A stretch of 59,835 nt of DNA. Source: Solidesulfovibrio aerotolerans. GTDB lineage: Bacteria; Desulfobacterota; Desulfovibrionia; Desulfovibrionales; Desulfovibrionaceae. Shown piece after piece: positions 34,419 through 42,484 of this stretch. Each line of letters begins with the position of its first letter. The stretch's first letter is position 1. The translations under genes and the position numbers were made by a program. The notes beneath the pieces were generated by a model. The model had not been told where the DNA came from, did no database searches, and was given only the letters and a program-made list of their open reading frames with translations. Location: assembly GCF_009856865.1 (NCBI RefSeq), contig NZ_WVUD01000028.1, positions 1 to 59,835 of the forward strand, written 5' to 3'.

Positions 34419-35738
34419 TTATTGGTTGCCGGGGAGCAGGCGCAGCCGGATAGAGTCCCGCAAGAGGCGTTGCTCGTCCGGCTCAATGTCCGCCGGGAGC
34501 CGGGCCTTTTCGCAATAAACCCCGGCTGCGCCGCACTGTCCGGCCAGATCCAGCCGGTCCACGGGACGGGCGCTCACAAGTTGCGCCGCCCAGGACTCCT
34601 GAGGGTCCCATTGCAGCTCGCGCACCTGGGGCTGCCAGAAATCCCCGGGCGTGAGCACCAGGGCCTGGGCAACAACCAGGACCAGACTGACGGCCAGGGC
34701 GGCCCGGCCAGCCCACCCCCAGCCCACCCGTTTGAGCCAGACCAGCCCGCAGGCCACCAAACACAGCACCAGGGGGAAATAATACCAGGAGAATCGGGCC
34801 TCTTCACATTGATAAAAAAAGAGCAGCCCGACCAAAAGCCCTGTTGCGGCCGCCAGAAAGCGGCTGGCTGGAGAAAACACCCGGCAGCGCCATCGCAGCG
34901 CGGCCGTAGCCAGGACCAGAAACACCGGCCCCAGGGAGCCGAAATACCAGGCCCAGACGTTGGCGTAAAAGCCGGCCATGTCCAGGGAGAGGCGCAACAA
35001 CGGAAATTGGACGGGCACATGTTCGTGGGGGATGGCCCCATGCCACAGGGCCAGGAGGAGCCCGCCCAAACCGATCACGACGGTTGTGCAAAAGACCCGC
35101 GACCAGCCGGATCGGCCGGCCAGCCGGTCATGCACCCACGACAGGCAGGCTCCGGTTAAAAACGGCAGGATGCCATAGAGTTGCGTCAGGCCAGCCAGCA
35201 GCCCTGCCGCTGCGCCAGCCCGAAACCAGCGTTCGTCGTCCGTGAGAAACCATTCGAGCAAGAGCCGCGTGGAGACAAGCATGGCGGCAATGGCCACGGG
35301 ATCGGCCAGGATGATACTCTGGAAAAAGACGTAGGGCGACACAGCGGCCAGGACAAAAAGGGCCGCCTGGCCTGCGCCCGAAAGGCCGAGCCGCCGCCAG
35401 ATGGACACTAACATGGCCAAAGACACGCCCTGGGCCAGACACAGTACCCCCACCACCACCAGGCCGCTGGACCCAAGGCAGGCGTCCAGGGCCGTCACCA
35501 GCACGAAGACCGGTGATCGCAAACAGAGCAAGGGCGGGCCAGCCACGCCCTGCACCAGGGCGCGCAGATAGAGGCCTTCGAGAACCCAGTCAAAACCGTC
35601 GTACTCGATGCCTGGATAGCTCGACACCAGCCCCGGCCCGATGAGCCGGGCCAGGAGCAGAAACTGGATGAGGGCGGCCACCGCCGCCGCAGCCAGGCCA
35701 AGGCGGCGGGCGGTGAAAATGGTCCTGGGGGCAAGCAA
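34419..35738 (-). CDS. Polytopic membrane protein, GT-C glycosyltransferase-like
   Basis: This 439-aa protein has about nine to ten hydrophobic helices followed by a soluble C-terminal 100 residues. The N-terminal loop contains SYPGIEYDGFDWVLEGLYL, with acidic residues as in the first extracytoplasmic loop of GT-C enzymes. Other pieces are SPYVFFQSIILADPVAIAAM and GLLAGLTQLYGILPFLTG. Such proteins use polyprenyl-phosphate sugars to glycosylate lipids or proteins on the outer face. I assign it by architecture only. The start is TTG 35738, supported by GGGAGAATAACGC. It lies near, but in no clear operon with, the giant-repeat/GT41 pair, so a link to glycosylation is speculative. Confidence 0.65.
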   Translation of the reverse strand: MLAPRTIFTARRLGLAAAAVAALIQFLLLARLIGPGLVSSYPGIEYDGFDWVLEGLYLRALVQGVAGPPLLCLRSPVFVLVTALDACLGSSGLVVVGVLCLAQGVSLAMLVSIWRRLGLSGAGQAALFVLAAVSPYVFFQSIILADPVAIAAMLVSTRLLLEWFLTDDERWFRAGAAAGLLAGLTQLYGILPFLTGACLSWVHDRLAGRSGWSRVFCTTVVIGLGGLLLALWHGAIPHEHVPVQFPLLRLSLDMAGFYANVWAWYFGSLGPVFLVLATAALRWRCRVFSPASRFLAAATGLLVGLLFFYQCEEARFSWYYFPLVLCLVACGLVWLKRVGWGWAGRAALAVSLVLVVAQALVLTPGDFWQPQVRELQWDPQESWAAQLVSARPVDRLDLAGQCGAAGVYCEKARLPADIEPDEQRLLRDSIRLRLLPGNQ

Positions 35739-36261
35739 GCGTTATTCTCCCGAAACGGCATCGAGACCGGTGCCGGACGATGGGCGGCATCCTGCCATCG
35801 GCCTGGCCGCTCGAGCAAGCGTCCAGGTGCAGCCAATACGCCGGTGTGCAGAATTTTATACCAGCCACGGTCCACGGCTTGGGCGGCGGCCCGGGCCTGG
35901 GGACCATTTCGGGGCAGCCAGGGCCAGCCCCACACGGCAAAATGTGGCGGAATCGCTCAATCGCCGGCAGAGCAAGCCCCACCAAAATGAAAAAGGCTTT
36001 CTGGGAGCCACCCAAAAAGCCTTTTTGCAAAATGTTCGTTCGGAGGAAGGTAATTTCTAGTAAAGCAGGAGTCGTGCCAAAGGTCGGACTGCTCGGGCAG
36101 AATAAAATTATCAAACCAATATAATATGTTAGCCCAGGCTTGCCAGCCCTTCCCTTCAAGAAAGCCCCTGCCCCTCGTACAGAATCCTGTACCCATCCGG
36201 AAAAGCGCCAAAACCCGGGGCAAGAATTTGTACCCGCCCGGCAGACCTTGGGATGGAGCGG
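35739..36261. other. Intergenic region without supported gene
   Basis: Apart from the terminator at 35990-36026 I see no gene. An AT-rich stretch with TATAAT at about 36119-36124 could be a promoter, but nothing convincing lies downstream of it. Confidence 0.45.
35990..36026. terminator. Bidirectional-type terminator hairpin
   Basis: AAAAAGGCTTT (35990-36000) and AAAGCCTTTTT (36016-36026) are perfectly complementary across a 15-nt loop. The T- and A-rich ends would allow termination from either side. It separates the Doc fragment from the GT-C-like gene. Confidence 0.8.
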
Positions 36262-36450
36262 CTATCCGTGTGCTCGCAGCCAACCAGCAAGGGCATCCTG
36301 CGTCACCTCACCGTTGCCCAGGCGCTCGAACAGGATGACCCGCTCCGGTCCCGGAGCAGTCATTCTGACGCCGGTGAGCCGCAGAAAAAGCCTGCACACG
36401 ACGTAGGCCGTCCGCTTGTTGCCGTCCACGAACGGGTGGGCGGGTGGCTG
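36262..36450 (-). pseudogene. Doc/Fic toxin fragment
   Basis: The - strand frame contains HPFVDGNKRTA, the Fic/Doc active-site motif (HPFxxGNKR), then YVVCRLFLRLTGVRM and a C-terminal tail ending LAGWLRAHG with a natural stop. Doc toxins are about 125 aa with N-terminal helices before this motif. Here only about 60 residues remain, and upstream of the motif the sequence (KKQPPA) does not match Doc, so the N-terminal half and the whole antitoxin (Phd-like) are missing. It is most likely a decayed death-on-curing toxin left by a mobile element. A GTG 36465 start is possible, but such a product would lack the N-terminal part of the toxin fold. Confidence 0.8.
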
Positions 36451-36563
36451 CTTCTTGCGCCGCACGGGTGCCGGGCACGGCCCTCAGATTGTGGCAGAGG
36501 TCCGGCGGGAGGGCACGGCAAGGAAGGAACGCGGTCGTACTGGCTGGCGATTAAACGATGGAA

Positions 36564-36884
36564 TCAACCGCCCTTCTTGGTCGCTGCGGGCGCATCGAAG
36601 CCGTAGCCGCATACTCCACCGCACCGGGCCACGTCGTTTATATCTTTCTGATCGATAGGGAAAACCCGGCAGGCCTTGGGCCGGCATTTGCCATACACCC
36701 GGCACAAATGGTCCCGGGTCAGCATGGGGCAGGCGAGGCTGAAATGACAGCACGTCCCGCACTGCAGGCAATCTCCCTGGCGGACACGCAATTGCCGGGC
36801 CACGTAGCCTTTACGAAAATGGACCGCGAAAAGTCGCCTGACCTTACCTATAAAAATGCGTGATTCGTGTCTGATCGTTGCCAT
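36564..36884 (-). CDS. YkgJ-family cysteine-cluster protein
   Basis: This 106-aa protein has the YkgJ-type (putative zinc or iron-sulfur chelating) pattern: CLQCGTCCHFSLACPML near the middle, then CRVYGKCRPKACRVFP and a late CGGVCGYG. The order C-x2-C-x2-CC ... C ... C-x2-C fits the family. The N-terminus is basic and contains a predicted helix (RIFIGKVRRLFAVHF). The function of the family is not known. It lies between the Doc fragment and tRNA-Phe and is probably transcribed alone. A second, longer member is at 44252-44842. Confidence 0.85.
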   Translation of the reverse strand: MATIRHESRIFIGKVRRLFAVHFRKGYVARQLRVRQGDCLQCGTCCHFSLACPMLTRDHLCRVYGKCRPKACRVFPIDQKDINDVARCGGVCGYGFDAPAATKKGG

Positions 36885-37050
36885 TGTCGTTCCTTAAAAT
36901 TCCGAACAAATTCCCTGTCGTTTTGCTGTGGGTTGGTGGCTCTCTGCCATGCATGCCGGGCGAACCGCCCTTTCCTTCTCTGGGGGCATGGGCTATTTTC
37001 GCAGGGATTCATACACCACAATCGCTGCCAAGGGGAGCAAATGAAGCGAA

Positions 37051-37087
37051 AGAAAAAAGGCCTACAGGGTTTAATCTGTAAGCCTTT
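37051..37087 (-). terminator. Terminator of tRNA-Phe
   Basis: On the - strand, AAAGGCTTACAG and CTGTAGGCCTTT pair (one bulge) across an 8-nt loop and are followed by TTTTTTCTTT. It begins about 9 nt after the tRNA's CCA end. Confidence 0.85.
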
Positions 37088-37095
37088 GATTTCTA

Positions 37096-37171
37096 TGGTG
37101 CCGAGGGACAGAATTGAACTGCCGACACGGGGATTTTCAGTCCCCTGCTCTACCGACTGAGCTACCTCGGC
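37096..37171 (-). tRNA. tRNA-Phe (GAA)
   Basis: The 76-nt - strand sequence starts GCCGAGGTAGCTCAGTCGG and has a D arm, an anticodon arm with loop CTGAAAA (anticodon GAA), and a T arm GGCAGTTCAATTCTGTC. It ends with the acceptor strand CCTCGGC, discriminator A and an encoded CCA. All four stems pair. It is an intact gene and the only complete tRNA seen in the window. Confidence 0.97.
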
Positions 37172-37234
37172 GGCGGCGAGACACGGTAATTATCCAAACC
37201 CGCCCCGCTTGGCAACAACTTTTTTGAGGAAATC

Positions 37235-37306
37235 ATGAAAAGAAGCGATTTTGTTTTCTGCCTGATCGGGCTATCAAGCTATCTGCTCGTGCTGTTCTAC
37301 CTCTAG
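37235..37306 (+). CDS. 23-aa hydrophobic mini-protein
   Basis: A short frame reads MKRSDFVFCLIGLSSYLLVL plus FYL, i.e. a basic start followed by a single transmembrane-like helix. A ribosome site GAGGA lies at the right distance from ATG 37235. Its stop TAG (37304-37306) is part of AGGAG (37305-37309), the ribosome site of the next gene, so the two genes are translationally linked. It could be a genuine small membrane protein or a leader peptide controlling the downstream gene. No family is recognised. Confidence 0.55.
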   Translation: MKRSDFVFCLIGLSSYLLVLFYL

Positions 37307-37316
37307 GAGACCCGCT

Positions 37317-37751
37317 ATGACTGAACTTGCCGCCTTCATTGAATCCTGGACCGATGACCCCAACGGAGTCAAAAGCGCCTTTCTGCGCCTCAAATCCATC
37401 CTTGAAAGCCTCCAGGGGGCCACGGTCAACTTCGTTCCCAGGCCGCCCGCCAGCTACAGTCTGCGGGCCGAACCCCATCGCGGCCGCCCCGTCATCGCCA
37501 TGGTCGATGTGGCCACCCTCGACGGCGAACGCTTCCTGTCCGTGTGCTTTTACGCCGACACCATCACCGACCCCGAAGAGCGCGGCGACCTCATCCCCGG
37601 GGGTCTGCTCTCCCAGGACGGCTATTGCTTCGACCTCGACTCCGGCGACGCCGACGGCGTCAGCTACGTCGAAGCCCGCATCCTCGAAGCGGCCAACGCC
37701 TTTTCCCTGCCCGAAGACGGCCTGGACACCGAAGTCGACGAAGACGACTAG
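37317..37751 (+). CDS. Conserved-looking acidic hypothetical protein
   Basis: This 144-aa acidic protein starts MTELAAFIESWTDDPNGVK with an AGGAG ribosome site shared with the upstream mini-ORF. It contains FLRLKSILESLQGATVNFVP, then a beta-rich middle (RPVIAMVDVATLDGERFLSV and following) and DLIPGGLLSQDGYCFDLD, and ends with an acidic EDGLDTEVDEDD tail. Composition and codon use are typical of a real gene. I do not recognise a named family; it may be a lineage-specific cytoplasmic protein. It converges with yraN (24 bp between stops). Confidence 0.8.
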   Translation: MTELAAFIESWTDDPNGVKSAFLRLKSILESLQGATVNFVPRPPASYSLRAEPHRGRPVIAMVDVATLDGERFLSVCFYADTITDPEERGDLIPGGLLSQDGYCFDLDSGDADGVSYVEARILEAANAFSLPEDGLDTEVDEDD

Positions 37752-37775
37752 CCCGCCCGGACGCGCCGCCGCCCG

Positions 37776-38183
37776 CTACCACGGCTGATACAGGCCGCTG
37801 CCCGGGCCCGCGTCCTCCACCGAAAACGCATCCGGCATATGGGTGGCCGTCAGGCGTCCCGTAAGACGCACGACGGCCACCACATCGAAACGGCACGGCT
37901 GGTCCCACAGACCGCCTTCAGACAGATACGCCGAGGCCGCCTTAATGATCTTGCGGCGCTTGGCCGGTGTCACGGCCTCGTCGGGCCGGGCCAGACTGCC
38001 GGCCTGGCGCGCCTTGACCTCGACAAAGACCAGCACCCCGCCATCGCGGCAGATCAAATCCACTTCACCACCGCGCGTGCGGTAGTTGCGGGCAAGGATC
38101 ACAAAGCCCTTGGCCGCCAGCAGGGCTTCGGCGCAGGCCTCGCCCTCCTGACCAAATTCCAAATGTTTGGCAGCCACACGCAA
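37776..38183 (-). CDS. yraN: YraN/UPF0102 endonuclease-like protein
   Basis: This 135-aa protein fits UPF0102. It starts near KHLEFGQEGEACAEALLAAKG and continues with NYRTRGGEVDLICRDGGVLV and FVEVKARQ. These provide the PD-(D/E)xK-like acidic residues and the VEVK catalytic motif of a Holliday-junction-resolvase-like nuclease fold. The C-terminus holds the AVTPAKRRKIIKAAS helix typical of the family. In this lineage it follows rnhB, as it does in many genomes, at the end of the ribosomal/rRNA-tRNA modification block. The substrate in vivo is not established. Confidence 0.93.
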   Translation of the reverse strand: MRVAAKHLEFGQEGEACAEALLAAKGFVILARNYRTRGGEVDLICRDGGVLVFVEVKARQAGSLARPDEAVTPAKRRKIIKAASAYLSEGGLWDQPCRFDVVAVVRLTGRLTATHMPDAFSVEDAGPGSGLYQPW

Positions 38184-38300
38184 TCCCTGCTAGTTGGTTC
38201 GTCTCCTGCCCCGGGACAGCCGCCGGAGCAGCGGTGGTTCGCGTCAAGCGCAACCGCTGGCTGTCCAGACTAGTAGCCAGCCAGTTTACCCGCCAACGTC

Positions 38301-38385
38301 CATAACCCCTTGAAAAACTTCTCCCGTTGGGGGGTCCGGGGGGATCATCCCCCCGGCCGCCGGAGGCACTCTTCTGCCTTCTCTC
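38301..38385. repeat. Dispersed palindromic repeat, copy 3
   Basis: Same module as at 17071-17150: a CCCTTGAAAAACTTCTCCC lead, a palindrome GGGGGGAT-CATCCCCCC near 38337-38356, then GGCCGCCGGAGGCACTCTTC. It lies between rnhB and yraN on the - strand, i.e. at the 3' end of rnhB. Confidence 0.75.
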
Positions 38386-38405
38386 CTGCGTCCCTTACGC
38401 CCAAC

Positions 38406-39038
38406 CTACACCCCGGGCAGGCCGAGTTGGCGGGGGGTTTTGTCGGGCAGCACACCCCGAAAGGTCAAGCGGTGGATAGGGCATGGTCCCAGGGCGCGAA
38501 GGGCCGCCAGATGGGCGGCCACGCCGTAGCCTTTGTGGGCGGCGAAGCCGTAGCCGGGATAGCGGCGGTCGTAGACGTCCAAGAGGCGGTCGCGGCTGGT
38601 CTTGGCCAGGATGGACGCGGCCGAGATGGCCGGCACGGTCAGATCGCCGCCAATGATGGCTTCCTGGTCCAGGACGCCGACGAGCCGGCCCAGGCGGGCG
38701 TCGGGGATGATCTTGTTGCCGTCGATGCGGGCCAGGGCCGGCTGTCGGGCCAAATGGGCCAGGGCCTTGGCCATGGCGGCGAAGGTGGCTTGCAAAATAT
38801 TGATGCGATCAATTTCGCCCGGCCAGACCATGGCCACGGCCCAGGCTATGGCCTGGGTTTTGATGGCCGCAGCCAGGACGGCGCGACGGGGGGCGGTAAG
38901 TTTTTTGGAATCGGTCAGACCCGGCAGATCGAAGGCCTCGGGCAGGATGACCGCCCCGGCCACGACCGGTCCGGCCAGACAGCCCCGGCCGGCCTCGTCC
39001 ACGCCGGCAACGAGCGGCAATGCGGTGGGCAATGTCAT
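38406..39038 (-). CDS. rnhB: Ribonuclease HII
   Basis: RNase HII removes ribonucleotides from RNA:DNA duplexes. The 210-aa protein has the catalytic motif [19 protein letters not shown] near the N-terminus, supplying the DEDD-type Asp-Glu pair. [24 protein letters not shown] (third acidic residue) and the conserved helix [14 protein letters not shown] with its Asp follow. Length is normal. It lies downstream of rplS, separated from it by a hairpin terminator, and is followed by a palindromic repeat before yraN. Confidence 0.96.
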   Translation of the reverse strand: MTLPTALPLVAGVDEAGRGCLAGPVVAGAVILPEAFDLPGLTDSKKLTAPRRAVLAAAIKTQAIAWAVAMVWPGEIDRINILQATFAAMAKALAHLARQPALARIDGNKIIPDARLGRLVGVLDQEAIIGGDLTVPAISAASILAKTSRDRLLDVYDRRYPGYGFAAHKGYGVAAHLAALRALGPCPIHRLTFRGVLPDKTPRQLGLPGV

Positions 39039-39050
39039 GGCGGCACGCCT

Positions 39051-39093
39051 AAAAAGCCGCGCCTGTCCACGTCCCTAAGGACGCCGGACAGGC
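39051..39093 (-). terminator. Terminator after rplS
   Basis: On the - strand GCCTGTCC and GGACAGGC pair around an inner GTCC/GGAC stem, followed by GCGGC then TTTTT. It lies about 50 nt after the rplS stop and would limit read-through into rnhB. Confidence 0.65.
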
Positions 39094-39142
39094 CACGGCC
39101 ACAAAATGAAACCGAACGCGGTTCACGGCGAAGCGCCGCGAC

Positions 39143-39493
39143 CTAATCCCAGGCGGTCTTGGTCTTGATACGGGCAGCCTTGCCGCGCAGGGCGCGCAGG
39201 TAGTACAGACGGCTGCGGCGGACCTTGCCCTGGGACACCACTTCCACCCGCTCGATAAACGGCGAGTGCATGGGGAACACGCGCTCGACGCCGACGCCGT
39301 CGGACACCTTGCGCACGGTGAAGGTGGAGTTGACGCCACCCTTGCGCAGCCGCAGAACGGCACCCTGGAAGACCTGGATGCGTTCTTTTTCACCTTCGAT
39401 GATGCGCAGATGCACCTTGATGGTGTCGCCGGGACGGAAAACCGGCAGGTCCATACGCAGCTGTTCGCGTTCAATTTTCTCGATCACGTTCAT
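39143..39493 (-). CDS. rplS: 50S ribosomal protein L19
   Basis: L19 sits at the 30S-50S interface. The 116-aa product starting at ATG 39493 (ribosome site GAGGAG) reads [52 protein letters not shown] and a basic [15 protein letters not shown]-terminus. The length matches the family; the frame's extension upstream to 39934 is antisense to trmD and unlikely. It lies 77 bp after trmD on the same strand. Confidence 0.98.
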   Translation of the reverse strand: MNVIEKIEREQLRMDLPVFRPGDTIKVHLRIIEGEKERIQVFQGAVLRLRKGGVNSTFTVRKVSDGVGVERVFPMHSPFIERVEVVSQGKVRRSRLYYLRALRGKAARIKTKTAWD

Positions 39494-39570
39494 GACGCTT
39501 TCTCCTCGGATAAAGCCGCCGGACGCCCTGCGCCCCCGGCCTTGGAATGTCGTTGTCGCAGCCCGCGCGC

Positions 39571-40848
39571 CTACATGGCGTCGCCAAGCAGCCTGTCGGT
39601 GAGGATGCCGGCAGCAGCCCGCACCGAAAGATGGTTGTAGTCCGAAAACGGCCGGATCGCCGGCAAAACCCCGTCGGCCCGCGCCAGCACTGCATCGGCC
39701 AGCCCGTGCCCGGTGCCCAGGACCAGCAGCGCCGGACGCGCCGCAATCAATTCCCGCGCCGCCGCAAAGGACAGCGTGGCCGGTCCCTTGGCACTGGTGG
39801 CGATCAGGGCAGCCGGGCACCCATGATCGGCCGAAACAGCCGCCAGAGCCGCATCCAGGCTCTCGTGGAGCCGCACCAGGGACAGGGCCTCGGCCCGGTC
39901 CGGGTTGGACCGCGAGCCCGGTCCGGTGCACCAATGGTCCACGATGCGCCCGGCCAGGGTCAACTGGTCGCGCAGTGGGGACACCACTTCAAACCCACCC
40001 AGACCATAGGTACGGGAAACGCGCGCTATATCGTGTACGTCGAGGTTTGTCAAAGACACTGTGCCCACAGAGCCGTCCTTGAGCAGCACCGGCCCGTGCA
40101 CCAACCCCAGATGGAGATTGCGGCCCGGCCGGGTGCGCGGGGCGGCCCGCAAAAAAGCGGCGTCATCGGGCGACAGCGGTGTCGTATCAAACAAATCCGG
40201 CCGTCGGGCCAGGGTTGTTTCCAGGGCGCGCTGCCGCCGCCAGGCCGCTATGGTGGCGTGGTTGCCGCCGAGCAGCACCGGCGGCACGGGCAGTCCCTCA
40301 AAAACTTCCGGCCGGGTGAAATGCGGATATTCAAGCAGTCCGGCAGAAAAGCTTTCTTCGTCGGCCGAGGCGTCCTTGCCCATAAAGCCCGGCACCAGCC
40401 GGGCCACGGCCTCCATGAGGCAGGCAGCGGCGGATTCCCCGCCCGAAAGCACAAAATCGCCCACCGACACCGGGGTGATGTCGAAAAGATCGAACAGCCG
40501 GGCGTCGATGCCTTCGTAGCGGCCGCATAAGAGTGTCACGGCTTCTTCGCCGGCCAATTCGGCTGCCATGCGCTGATCAAGAGGCCGGCCGGCCGGCGAG
40601 AGCATGCAGATCTTTCCCGGACGCGGCAGACTGCGCAGAGCCGCTGTCATCGACGGCAGCCCCATGACCATGCCCGGCCCGCCGCCGTAGGGCCGATCAT
40701 CCACGGTATGGTGGCGGTCGGTGGCGAAATCGCGCGGGTTAACCCGGGAAACAGCCACGACACCCGCCTCCACGGCCTTGGCCATAAGCCCGCAGGAGAG
40801 GAAGGAATCGAAGAATTCCGGGAAGATGGTCACCACGGTAAACTGCAT
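39571..40848 (-). CDS. trmD: TrmD tRNA (m1G37) methyltransferase fused to a second SPOUT domain
   Basis: Residues 1-240 are TrmD, which makes m1G37 in tRNA. They include [54 protein letters not shown] and the knot motif [14 protein letters not shown]. Residues about 245-425 are a further domain, not part of standard TrmD (about 240-250 aa). It begins [20 protein letters not shown] and [20 protein letters not shown], and includes [14 protein letters not shown], typical of a SAM-dependent RNA methyltransferase of the SPOUT class (PF09936-like). The two-domain architecture is probably characteristic of this lineage. The second domain's target is not known. Confidence 0.93.
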   Translation of the reverse strand: MQFTVVTIFPEFFDSFLSCGLMAKAVEAGVVAVSRVNPRDFATDRHHTVDDRPYGGGPGMVMGLPSMTAALRSLPRPGKICMLSPAGRPLDQRMAAELAGEEAVTLLCGRYEGIDARLFDLFDITPVSVGDFVLSGGESAAACLMEAVARLVPGFMGKDASADEESFSAGLLEYPHFTRPEVFEGLPVPPVLLGGNHATIAAWRRQRALETTLARRPDLFDTTPLSPDDAAFLRAAPRTRPGRNLHLGLVHGPVLLKDGSVGTVSLTNLDVHDIARVSRTYGLGGFEVVSPLRDQLTLAGRIVDHWCTGPGSRSNPDRAEALSLVRLHESLDAALAAVSADHGCPAALIATSAKGPATLSFAAARELIAARPALLVLGTGHGLADAVLARADGVLPAIRPFSDYNHLSVRAAAGILTDRLLGDAM

Positions 40849-41074
40849 GCTGATCCTGTCGAAAAAACGTCACGCGCCCGGTCTGTCGGTACAGCGGCAC
40901 GCGCTTTTGGCGCTTTGACGCGCGTTCGCGCCGAGCACGAAAAAACTGTGGTCAACGCTCCCAACATATGAGGGGCCGGGCAATCGCGCGGGTTGCCCCC
41001 GTCGTCGCCCTGTCCCCGTGCAGAAAATCCAGCCCGGCTCCTGGACAGCGGCCAACTGCCCCACCCCACCCCCA

Positions 41075-41189
41075 AGCGGGGGGTCCGGGGGGATCATCCC
41101 CCCGGCGGGTCCAGGGCAGAGCCCTGGCGGGGTCCGGGGCAGCGCCCCGGCGGGTGCAGGGCAGCGCCCTGCCGGGGCAGCGCCCCGGG
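41075..41189. repeat. Tandem GC palindrome cluster between rimM and trmD
   Basis: The poly-G palindrome GGGGGGAT-CATCCCCCC is followed by four consecutive hairpin units of about 20-28 bp, with arms such as CAGGGC-AGA-GCCCTG and CGGGGC-AGC-GCCCCG. It ends just before the rimM stop. The unit resembles REP/BIME clusters. The remaining gap (40849-41074) holds no gene. It lies inside an otherwise tight ribosomal operon and could act as an attenuator or mRNA-stabilising element. Confidence 0.75.
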
Positions 41190-41192
41190 TCT

Positions 41193-41750
41193 TTATTCTT
41201 CGTCCACGAGATAGAGGTCGAGGAGGCCTGGGGGTGGGTCGATGACCACCAGCCCGGCGTCGAGGTCGATATCGGGTACGAATTCGTCGATGGCGGGGAA
41301 AAGGATTTCGCGGCCTTTGGGATCGCGGATGACCCAGATTTCCGGGCCGCCGTAATCGCGCACGTCGTCGATGACGCCGAGATCGGGGTCGGTTGGGGCG
41401 CTTTCGACCAGCCGCACGCGCAGCCCGAAGAGTTGCTGGAGAAAGACCTCGTCCGGGGCCGGCGGATCGAGTCGTTCCACGGGCACGCACACGGCCAGTC
41501 CCCGCAGGGTTTCGGCGGCGTTGCGGTCGGCGATGGAATCCAGGGTGAGCAGGATGCGTTCCTGGTGCGGCCGGGCGGCGCGCACGACGTAGTCCCTGCC
41601 GCGCCCGGGATCCGACGGCGGCGACAGGCGCAGGGTCGAACCACGGGCGAAGTAGGTCGGGGAATCGGCGTGGCTGTCCACGATCAGTTCCCCACGGATG
41701 CCGTGGGGGCGCGCAATGGCCCCCACGATGATGTATTTGCTTGCGGCCAT
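41193..41750 (-). CDS. rimM: Ribosome maturation factor RimM
   Basis: RimM assists 30S head maturation by binding S19. ATG 41750 gives 185 aa: YIIVGAIARPHGIRGELIV (N-terminal RimM barrel), then VRAARPHQERILLTLDSI, LRGLAVCVPVERLD, and the C-terminal PRC-barrel part LGVIDDVRDYGGPEIWVI, FPAIDEFV and IDPPPGLLDL. An upstream extension to 41933 overlaps the KH-protein gene and is rejected. It sits 46 bp downstream of the KH gene and upstream of trmD, as in many bacteria. Confidence 0.97.
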   Translation of the reverse strand: MAASKYIIVGAIARPHGIRGELIVDSHADSPTYFARGSTLRLSPPSDPGRGRDYVVRAARPHQERILLTLDSIADRNAAETLRGLAVCVPVERLDPPAPDEVFLQQLFGLRVRLVESAPTDPDLGVIDDVRDYGGPEIWVIRDPKGREILFPAIDEFVPDIDLDAGLVVIDPPPGLLDLYLVDEE

Positions 41751-41796
41751 GGACCTTATGCCTTGGTTGCAGCGCGGGCCGTTCGCGCGGCCGGCC

Positions 41797-42030
41797 TTAT
41801 TCGAGGATTTCCAGGACGGAGCGTTTGCGGGCCTTGGTCGAAGCCGCGCCGAGGATGGTACGCATGGCTCGGGCGGTGCGGCCCTGTTTGCCGATGACTT
41901 TGCCGAGATCTTCCTTGGCCACCTTGAGTTCAAGGACCGAGGTCTGCTCGCCTTCTATCTCCGACACATGCACCTGATCCGGATTATCCACCAAAGACTT
42001 CGCCACATATTCGATCAAGTCCTTCAACAT
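41797..42030 (-). CDS. khpA: KH-domain RNA-binding protein (KhpA-like)
   Basis: The start at 42030 has a strong ribosome site (AGGAGGTG) and gives 77 aa: [53 protein letters not shown]. It is a single KH domain with the [10 protein letters not shown] (GxxG) loop. Such proteins bind RNA and, with KhpB, influence cell-division and small-RNA networks in other bacteria. The gene's place between rpsP and rimM is a widespread conserved order. Confidence 0.95.
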   Translation of the reverse strand: MLKDLIEYVAKSLVDNPDQVHVSEIEGEQTSVLELKVAKEDLGKVIGKQGRTARAMRTILGAASTKARKRSVLEILE

Positions 42031-42179
42031 ACGCACCTCCTGAGGGTAACCGTAAGAGCAAGCGAAGGACTTTCGCCTCCGATTCCGCACTGCCCCGGAC
42101 GGTTCCGGGGGGACGCGGCGGCGTCGCGGCATCCGTTTTTTTGGATCGATCCTGCCGAGCGATTCCCTGCCGGATGCGT

Positions 42180-42419
42180 CTAGATGCCCGCCTTGTGGAG
42201 CAGCGCGCGCACGGTATCCGTGGGCTCGGCACCGCGTGCCAACCAGGCCCGTACTTTTTCACCATCCACCTTTATCTCGGCCGGGTCAACCATGGGGTTG
42301 TAATAGCCCAGGTATTCCAGGGCACGGCCATCGCGGCGGGTCTCGGAATTCATGGCAACGATGCGGTAAAACGGGCGCTTCTTGGAACCCATGCGGGTCA
42401 GGCGCAATTTCATAGCCAT
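42180..42419 (-). CDS. rpsP: 30S ribosomal protein S16
   Basis: This 79-aa S16 starts [20 protein letters not shown] and continues [20 protein letters not shown], with the typical C-terminal [21 protein letters not shown]. The start at 42419 carries a GGGAGA ribosome site. It lies 65 bp downstream of ffh and belongs to the ffh-rpsP-khpA-rimM-trmD-rplS unit. Confidence 0.98.
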   Translation of the reverse strand: MAMKLRLTRMGSKKRPFYRIVAMNSETRRDGRALEYLGYYNPMVDPAEIKVDGEKVRAWLARGAEPTDTVRALLHKAGI

Positions 42420-42484
42420 AACGGTGTCTCCCTTTTATCTGGTGGACGATTACTGTTGTGGAAGCCCGCAACCCCTTTTCAGGA

